From Lactuca virosa (lineage: Eukaryota; Streptophyta; Magnoliopsida; Asterales; Asteraceae): a DNA stretch of 64,000 bases. Shown in pieces: positions 56,688 through 64,000 of this stretch; position 1 is the stretch's first letter; each line of letters opens with the position of its first letter. The notes below the pieces were generated by a model. That model worked only from the letters and a program-made list of their open reading frames with translations. It ran no database searches and was not told the origin of the DNA. Location: assembly GCA_928212115.1 (NCBI GenBank), contig CAKMRJ010004445.1:4101355-4165354 (forward strand), written 5' to 3'. A program made the position numbers and the translations under genes.

Positions 56688-59466
56688 CTACTTCCCTTCA
56701 GGTCGGATCACTTGCAATAGCTCAAGATTCATCTCAAAGGTCGCTCCAGGCTTCACAACCAAACCATAAAATTTTTAGATACAGATTAGAATCGTATTTT
56801 TCTAAATTTTCAGATATTCGAATTGTACAAAAATCTAAAATATATATTTTGATATTGAAATTATTATGTAATTATTCATATTAGGATGAAACAATTAGGT
56901 TGAAATTTTAGTTTTCACTATACATGTCTAATTTTCAACCTACAACTCACATGAAATTATTAAGTTTTGAGAAAAACTAATAGCGACCTTAAAAATCACA
57001 ACCTTTTCCACAATTAAGCAAAGAAATATGGTTTGGAAACAAAGATTAAAAAAAAAATCAAACGAATTGCTCACCGGAATTTCATTCATGCCCCTTTTTC
57101 CATACCCAGCCTCCGGGGGAACAATCACTCTCCTCTGTATCAAAATAATAATAAAAAAAAAAGGATTTAAATACAGGAAATTATTTAAGAGGCATTTTGT
57201 TTGTAGAATGTTATTAGAATGAATGGAAGCTGTAAAAGTATTTGGAATACGGAAGAATGTTATTTAAGAGGCATGTTTGATTGGCAAGAAATGGGATGAT
57301 CTCAGTAAAAAAAAATTAAATAATTTTTGAAAATTTATTTATATTTAAATACTTTTTGTTTATCGATATATCATATATGTAACTGAATTTTTTTATTTTA
57401 TGTATTTCAAGATATACAAATGGAAATGAATTCTTTCCACCCCAATCCATCAAAAAGAAATTCGAGGGATTCCAACGGAATTTGAATTCCGTTCATTTGG
57501 CAATCAAACACGCCATGGAATGGAATTCCGAATTCCAATTCCGTTGGAATCTGTGAACCAAATAATGATGGTAAATCTAAGTGACCACCTTTCCACCAAC
57601 TTTCATCCCCTCAACCACGGTGTACATGGCGGGAGGAGGTTTTGGTGCCGCTTGTGCAGAAAATAAACCGTTGGGATTGTCTACAAAATCGCGCTTTCTT
57701 TCCCTTCCCGGAGGAGCTCCAACCTTAAACTCGTAAGGCTACTTAAGGCCATCAAAGGAACATGTCAAAAGGATAAAAATTTCGATCCTTTAAAAGGGGT
57801 AAAAATGTAAAACGCTTACTTTGCAGCCAAGTTATACCTTATTTTACCAATGGGCTAAATGCAAGATTTAGCAATGCAGTTTTATTTTATTTATTGGTGT
57901 GTTAATGTATTATATCCATTCTTTCTATGATAGCATTGTACTTCCGTTTTTTTTTTTTTAACACATTGTACTTTGAAAAATGAAAAGTCTACCCATTTTT
58001 TTATTATTAGCACATTATATTTTTGAAATTTCTACGCAATTATAGCATGAAAACTGCTTTGCATGTGGATGAAAAATTGACAATGGTATAATTGGGTAGA
58101 TTTTTTAAAGTACAATGATTTAATATGAAGAAATGAAAGTATGTTGCTAGTTCTTGCATTTAACCCTTTACCAAATTATGCAACAAAGTCGATTTGTTAC
58201 CAATTTATGCAGCCATGTTTCAATTTTCTTTTTACCAATTTATGCATCATTAATGTAATAAATTATTAACTAATATTAACATGACTGCATAAGTTAGTAA
58301 GAAATCCTCTTTGTTGAATAAATTTGTAGAAATAAGAATTGGGAACTAACTGAAACATAGCTGCATATTAGTTGATAGAAAGTTGATAAGAAAATTGAAA
58401 CATGGATGCTTAAATTAGTAAAAGAAAATCCACTTCACTTCATAAATTGGTAAAAGGTATAGCTTTGTTGCATGAATAAACACAAACTGTAGAAACAAAC
58501 CTGTGCAATTGTACGATTTCCAGCTAAAATTTTAGACTCTCTGCTTGAAACTGCTGTGATTTTGTTATAAACACAATCAAAGTGAACTTGAACGAATGAT
58601 CCCTTTTCAGCAGTGGGGCCCTTTCCTTCAGCAATATCATAGTATTTCAGTCCATCAGCTGCTTCAAATTCAAGAAAACTTTCAATACAAGAATTTCCTT
58701 TTTGTTTTTAAAGTTGAATGCAAGAAATAAATACCCAATTATAGCAATGTGATTCAAATATAAAGCAAAATTCATTGCTATAATTGGAAAGATTTTTCAA
58801 AGTATTATATCCTAAAAGGAAAAAAAAAAAAAAAAAAAAAAGGAAGTACAATGCAACAATTATGTAGAATTTCAAAAAATCTAAACAGTTAAAGCTTTTC
58901 GTTAGACATTTCTCTTCAAATATTCACTTTAAGAGGGAATGCAACATAATTGATCTGATATTGTTCACTTTAAGAGGGAATACATGACATAATTTCACAT
59001 TACAGAAAAAGTTATAGCAGTAACAAGATTTGAATTTTATGTGATAAGAATCAAATCATGTCAATTTTTTATTCCAAAGAAGACTATTTTGACTATGAAA
59101 GTCCAAATCAATTCCATTAGCATACATCACATTCCTTTCATCTTACATTGCCAAATGGAGTTTCATTACACAAAAACCAGCCACTCATGGAATTTCATTA
59201 ACAATAATATATACGAGAGTAGTAATTTACTAACAGCTGGTGAGGTAATCTTCAAGAGGGATGACCTTTCTGTTGCGCCTTTCTCTAGCCGCAGATTCTA
59301 GAGGGTTAGAAATTAGGGCAAATGGAAGAACAGATATCAAAATTGCTGATCTTCTTGAAATGGGTAACGGCAAAAATGCTTGATTTTGATGAAATTCGTG
59401 AGGTTCTTTTATGGGTTTCGAGGAAATCAGAGGACTTTGAAAAGTTATTTTCTGCAAAGAAGCCAT
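56688..59466 (-). CDS. FKBP18: FKBP-type peptidyl-prolyl isomerase, thylakoid lumen type (FKBP18-like), five exons
   Basis: Exons on the minus strand: 59466-59235, 58658-58501, 57738-57589, 57134-57075 and 56750-56688; 220 residues. The N-terminus is a plastid transit peptide followed by a twin-arginine motif (SRRSAILISVLPFALI) and an Ala-rich cleavage region (ESAARE), as in lumenal proteins imported by the Tat route. The FKBP domain shows DGLKYYDIAEGKGP, VQVHFDCVY, EGMKVGGKRRV, IVPPEAGYGKRG and PGATFEMNLELL. These match the plant FKBP18 branch more than other lumenal FKBPs, with ARERRNRKVIPLEDY as the most telling stretch. Such proteins fold or chaperone photosynthetic partners; activity is unproven for this branch. 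Exon 2 has a tandem NAGNAG acceptor (58659-58664). An in-frame Met at 59559 lacks the expected transit-peptide start, so I prefer 59466. Confidence 0.9.
57262..57545. repeat. Inverted-repeat (MITE-like) insertion in FKBP18 intron 3
   Basis: GGCATGTTTGATTGGCAAG near 57270 is inverted as TTTGGCAATCAAACACGCC near 57497. The right half is rich in GGAATTCC words. No TSD was established. Confidence 0.5.
57880..58475. repeat. Two foldback repeats in FKBP18 intron 2
   Basis: The first spans about 57880-58160 with inverted ATAGCATTGTACTT/AAGTACAATG-type words. The second spans about 58168-58475: TTACCAAATTATGCAACAAA at its left is inverted as TTTGTTGCATGA and ATAAATTGGTAA at its right. Both look like non-autonomous DNA elements. 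Confidence 0.5.
58659..58664 (-). other. NAGNAG tandem acceptor at FKBP18 intron 1
   Basis: On the minus strand the intron ends AAGCAG, so exon 2 may start at 58661 or 58658. Both keep the frame and differ by one alanine codon. The CAG position is usually preferred. Confidence 0.6.
58725..58870. repeat. Foldback fragment with poly(A) tract in FKBP18 intron 1
   Basis: Words CCAATTATAGCAATG and CATTGCTATAATTGG are inverted copies at 58736 and 58776. An A-rich run (58820-58840) and GTACAATGCAACAATTATG follow. Confidence 0.5.
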
Positions 59467-60522
59467 GGCCACGTGAAAAAGACAAGAACCCAAATCGTGT
59501 AAGGCTATCCACTTTACTTGTACCAAATTCACATCATAATCCCTCCAATTTTGAAGCATTTTTAAAAGGATAAAGTGAAGTTAGAGTGTGGAAAACGAAT
59601 TGGTTTTTACTACCTGCAGAAAATTACTTGTAGGGACTACTAGGGACGGATATTCTTTCCAACTTTAGTATTATATATCTGGGTAATATTTTTATTGTTT
59701 TGTTTATAGTTAGATAATTTTTTTATTTTTTTTATATATTTTACCATTTAAGTTGTTATATGTGTTCATATATTATGATTGTCTAAATTAACAAGTTAAA
59801 TGGTTAAATGTATAAAAAAAATAAAAAAATTACTTAAATATAAACAAAACGAAAAGCTAATTACTCTGATAACTCATTTTCCTCACTTTTAATAGCGATT
59901 TTATTTTTCATATTTGTTTGTATTATTTTTTTCAAACGTTATTTTTAAAATATCCATAATTTTCTAAATATTAATTAAATATCGATCAATTTTAAACTTT
60001 ACTTTTTAATTAATACATATGTTTTTGTTTTGTGAAATATTTTATATAGCTTCTATAATTGTTTTCTTTTGTTTTTAAGCATATACAATATTTTTAAAGT
60101 ATATAGTATTTTACAATAAAATTAAATAAATTAAATATCTTACAATAAGTATGGAGGGTTTTTTAAAAAAATAAAAAGAAAATATTACTTAGCGAAGTTT
60201 ATAAAAGTTTATAAGCATATACAATATTTTTAATGTAAATGTTTTAACATTATTCCAACTTTTTAATACTATTTAATTAGAAGTTTATAAAATTTTAATT
60301 TTTTTAATACAACATTTTAAACTAGTATATAACAAAAATATTTTAAAATGTTATAAAAAAATATATATTAAATTAGAAAATGTAAAAAAAAAACAGAAAA
60401 AAAAACACAAGTTAAAAACTTGTAAGAAAATTTTAAAATAGTTGGTTTAAAAGCACTTGTATTAAAATTATATGAAAGTATAAAAAAAGTTTAAAACATT
60501 GTATTAGAAAAACTTAATGTTG
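59467..60522. other. AT-rich DNA upstream of FKBP18
   Basis: It should contain the FKBP18 promoter; a CACGTG G-box lies at 59470-59475, right next to the ATG. Beyond about 59650 I see only very AT-rich sequence without a gene. Confidence 0.45.
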
Positions 60523-60900
60523 TAAAAATCCCAACTAGGTCCCGATCAATCTCCAATTAATCCCTAGGCGCTACCTGACTGATTAGAGGACGTCTAACGA
60601 TCAATTTGTGTCAACAAAATGAGTGAAGAAATAAAAAACTGTGAAATTTTAACACTTTGAAGAAGTTTCATCTCAACAGAAACTATTCAATGTATGATTA
60701 GTGTTGTATTAATCATATTAATTTATTTTGTTATGATATTAATGGTATTTACGAACTTTGTTATGATATCATTCATATTTGATTTTTTAAAATTCAACGA
60801 ATTAACAGTTTATGGTCCCCGATTAATCCCCGCTTATCCGATTAATCCCTTAACTCATATGCACCGACTAGCTAATGCCGAACGATTTCTACAACCTTAG
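60523..60900. repeat. Unclassified repeat with loosely inverted ends
   Basis: The left end GTTGTAAAAATC resembles the inverted right end (GATTTCTACAAC). Both ends hold CCGATTAATCCC-type words. It may be a non-autonomous DNA transposon; no TSD was established. Confidence 0.3.
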
Positions 60901-60919
60901 AAAAACCTATAGGAAAAAA

Positions 60920-62769
60920 TGTAACACCCGGTTCCTGGTACGTATTTAAATTCAAGTATTGTTGTAATTTACTCTGGGACTCGGCGAGTTGGTGGCCCAA
61001 CTCTTCGAGTAGACTCGACATTATGCGGGGGTTTTAATGATCTACTCGACGAGTCGGGAGACCGACTCGGCGAGTAGGAGCTGTTTGGACAAAACCCTAA
61101 TGTTTAGGGTTTGCCCCCTATTTAAACACTTTATCTCGTCCCAAACCAGCCTCCATCACCTTCCTACCTCAGAGAAACCCTAGATTGAAACCCTAAACCC
61201 TTATTGAGTGTTCTTGAGCCTTTTTGGTGCTTTTTGTGTGTGTTTGAAGTTGGAGAAGAATAAGAAAGCTTGGAAGTTCAAGTAGAAGCAAGGAGATCCA
61301 AAAGTTTTACTTCATTCTCAGCTCATTCAAGGTAAAAAGCTGGAACCTTGACCATCTATCTCTTAGATTTTGATTTGGGGCTATTTCTACCCTTTTTATG
61401 AGTATAGAGAAGCAAAAATCGGATTTTGTGGGTGTGCTTAGAGTTGCACTTCGGATCTGGGGCTATTGGGGGTCTTTATGACATAAAGGTGCCAACTTTG
61501 TTGCCATAAACACCCCATGCATCTTGTAGACCTCCTTTTATGGCTTTTTGAGCCAAAGGCCCCATGCATGTACATCAAGTTTGTAGCTTTACGTATGAAA
61601 TGGACCCTAGGAGGCCAAATCTATGGTTTGGATGCGTTAAGACCCATTATAATCGACTGTATAGTTTTGGACAAAGAGGGATTCGGTGAGTCGTTCATGG
61701 GAATCGGCGAGTCGGGGTGTATTTTCCACCAAACCCTTTCTTTTTATGGACCATATGTTAAGATCGAAGGTTCCCCAGTTGCTTAGGTTCACTAGGGACC
61801 TGGAAATCATAGGACTCAGTGAGTGGAAGAACAGACTCGGCGAGTTCAAGGCAATGTCCCAGCCACATGAAGACGGACTCGGCGAGTTTAAGGGGAACTC
61901 GGCGAGTCACAGACTGAACACCTTCTTATGGATGAAGATGAACTCGGCGAGTTCAAGGACGAACTCAGCGAGTCGGTTGAAGATAGTCTGATGTGTTGTT
62001 GAAGGCGAACTCGTCGAGCTCTTGCTAGACTCGACGAGTAGGGACAGAATTATGACATTCTGTGGATATGGGGACTCGATAAGTTGGCGGGCCAACTCGG
62101 CGAGTCGAGTCAACCAAATGTTGACTTTGACCAAAAGTTGGCTTTGACCAAGGATTTGACTTTGGCTTTGACTTGGATTTGAGTAACTCTTGTAAGGGTT
62201 ATGAGTATGAGTTGATAACTTAGAAAAGTTGTCTTGTAGGGATTGAGGAGTCGGGGAAAGTCGATTTTCACAACGAGGACAGTGCAGACAATACACGACG
62301 TTGAGGTGAGTTACCCTTCAGTAGAAGTGGGTCTAAGGCACCAAGGCCGACCCACTAGTAGTTGATTACGGTTGAGATGATTGTATTTGTGATAATTGTC
62401 TGGTTTGCTATTACTTGATGAGTTCTATGTGCCAGTATGATATGTTCTATGTGATAGAGGTAGTAGGAGGGGAATAGTCCACCGATTCGGTCGTTAGGAC
62501 CGAAGGGTAGGTCGGACACCCCAGATATGTCTGACAACATGCTTATGATATGTTATTATGTGATAGTAGTAGGGGGTGAAATAGTCCCCGTGACCGGGTG
62601 AGATAGACCGGAGGGTAGGCATGCACCCCAGAATGGCCTGACACGGGTAGGTCAGCATCCCAGAATGGCTTGACATGGGTAGGTCAGCACCCCAGAATGG
62701 CTTGACATGGGTAGGTCGGGCACCCCAGAATTGCCCGGCAGTATGTATGATTGTATGGTATGTGGTATG
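60920..62769 (+). repeat. R7: gypsy-type LTR of the S1/S2 family, split by R8
   Basis: It starts TGTAACACCC, has the CTATTTAAA box at 61118-61126 and ACTCGNCGAGT pairs before it (centres 60984/61005 and 61049/61070, both 21 bp) and after it (61685-62105). Tandem repeats occur at about 62490-62750. Compared with S2 it breaks off after GTATG at 62769, where R8 begins; the rest lies beyond the window. Whether it is a solo LTR or part of a full element cannot be seen. Confidence 0.87.
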
Positions 62770-63515
62770 TGTTGGATAAGGTGTCTAAGTCCGTAACTAT
62801 ATTTGGTATGTACTTGACCCAACCCGGCATGGTCCATTTGGGTTGCACTTCACCGAAACAATTTATATGGATAATCTTTTGAGAATAGTATAAGTTATGA
62901 TTTATTAATATATTATAAGTTATAATATATTAATATGAAATCATATTATTTAATTAGTATTGATCTAGAATTAATTTGGAATTAATTTAGTGATCAAAAT
63001 GTAACTAATAAAATACGGACTCTTATATTTATATAGAATGGGCTACGCTTGCATGGAAAGTCCATGGATAGTCCATGGAGCTTTAACCCATGGATCTTAT
63101 GGAAATGAAAAGTCATGGGTATTAGGGTTTACATGGATGTAACCCTAATCCACCACACTATATAAAGGGGTCCTTGGCACATGAAATGACACTAGTGTGT
63201 GAATACCAAAGAGTGGGCCGATTTTTACTTGGTGCTAACTATTCTCTCAAGTCTTCCAAGGTGTTTTGGTGATTTGTGATTCCACTTGAGGCATCCACAC
63301 TATTGGTGCTAGGCTCTCAAGACCCCAAGCAATCAACCACAAGAAATGGTATGTTATTCTACTAAAATTTTATATTACAAGTACCCCATAACATGCTAGT
63401 TAGGTTGAGAACCTTGGAAAATTCTTATTTGCATGTATTTTAGAGAAAACATAGATCCAAGGTTTCTAGGGTTGCATGTACACCATAGGAGTGTTAGAAT
63501 GCTCAAAACCCTTCA
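62770..63515 (+). repeat. R8 5' LTR, 746 bp (probable Ty1/copia)
   Basis: It begins TGTTGGATAAGG and ends AACCCTTCA, directly followed by a PBS. A TATATAAAG promoter box lies near 63162-63171. Short LTRs starting TGTTGG are typical of copia elements, but no coding is in the window to confirm it. The left TSD copy should be GTATG (62765-62769). Confidence 0.8.
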
Positions 63516-63516
63516 G

Positions 63517-63527
63517 TGGTATCAGAG
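63517..63527 (+). other. R8 primer-binding site
   Basis: TGGTATCAGAG one base after the LTR end, initiator methionine tRNA type. Confidence 0.87.
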
Positions 63528-64000
63528 TCTAGGCTTGTTTTCTTGATACTTGATGAAAATTATTGAAGCAAATCGAAAAATATGCATTCTGCTGAGTGAA
63601 CTCGCCGAGTCCATGGGGGGACTCGACGATTCCATGCATATATTCATCGTACTCATCAAGTAGGTTCGTGCACTCGACGAGTAGGAGGCCCAGAGTGCAG
63701 TTTTTCGAGTTTTTAAGTTGGAATTGGACTAGAATCATTACACTAAACTGTTTTGGACTTATAAAACCATTTTTTTGATGTGGTAATGATTATGCTAATC
63801 CAATTTCAAAGGTTATTATCAAAATTTCCAGTTTTATGTGTGTTTATATGATTCTTGAAATTGTTGATATGAATGTTCATACACTTATGAGTATTGGTAG
63901 ATCATAGGAATTATTTGCAAATTGTTTGTTAGTTTAATTCTTGATCTAAATGTTTTTAATGGAGTCCATAATTTGTCCTCAAGTTATGGATTACCAAAAG
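63528..64000 (+). other. R8 leader with two ACTCGNCGAGT pairs
   Basis: Pairs are centred at 63605 and 63626, and at 63656 and 63677, both 21 bp apart. They are in the untranslated leader, not in the LTR. No ORF with gag similarity starts before the window ends. Confidence 0.75.

Noticed and set aside
59467..59559. Upstream in-frame Met extending FKBP18 by 31 residues
   Set aside because: The extension has no transit-peptide character and the MASLQ start gives a normal bipartite lumen-targeting presequence.
1..64000. tRNA, rRNA or snoRNA genes
   Set aside because: Apart from tRNA-complementary primer sites I saw no cloverleaf or conserved rRNA or snoRNA sequence by eye; a covariance-model search was not possible.

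Overview
The window is nuclear DNA of a dicot plant, most likely a composite and probably Lactuca (lettuce). The basis is genes with introns for plastid proteins (OEP21, FKBP18), a berberine-bridge-like oxidase, very dense Ty3/gypsy nests, and the ACTCGNCGAGT motif that I associate with lettuce retrotransposons. The species call is an inference.

Layout. Positions 1-44869 are one nest of LTR retrotransposons, resolved here by LTR ends, primer-binding sites, polypurine tracts and target-site duplications (TSDs). The oldest layer is R4 (minus strand): 5' LTR 26071-44869 (interrupted), degraded interior 23545-26054 plus 8483-9635, other end outside the window. Inserted in R4 are: R1 (plus, start cut by the window edge, to 8477); R3 (minus, no recognisable coding, 9641-23539, TSD ATATC), which itself carries R2 (plus, 10006-18515, TSD ATTAG); R5 (minus, 26507-40488, TSD GTCTT), which carries the remnant R6 (30136-33250) and solo LTR S1 (34936-37120, TSD AGTGT); and solo LTR S2 (40869-43153, TSD TTACC). 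R1 and R2 are chromodomain-bearing gag-pol elements, both broken by in-frame stops. R5 keeps only gag.

Positions 44870-60919 are a gene island, all on the minus strand: FKBP18 (five exons, thylakoid-lumen immunophilin-like), OEP21 (five exons, chloroplast outer-envelope channel), and an intronless secreted FAD oxidase of the BBE-like family. It also holds a truncated MULE transposase fragment, a 385-bp MITE and several foldback repeats in introns. Positions 60920-64000 are a further gypsy LTR (R7) split by a probable copia element (R8).

Best candidates for something new. (1) At least four unrelated sequence motifs in different retrotransposon families share one architecture: pairs of near-palindromes of 9-16 bp whose centres lie 19-22 bp apart, mostly exactly 21. 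Related families R1 and R5 show a compensatory change between the two arms. The same ACTCGNCGAGT pair also occurs in the leader of the probable copia element. (2) R2 has a 65-nt intron-like segment between gag and protease; its removal restores one reading frame exactly, suggesting splicing sets the Gag to Gag-Pol ratio. (3) All ten premature stops in R1 and R2 are one C-to-T step from CAG, CAA or CGA, as expected from deamination of methylated DNA.
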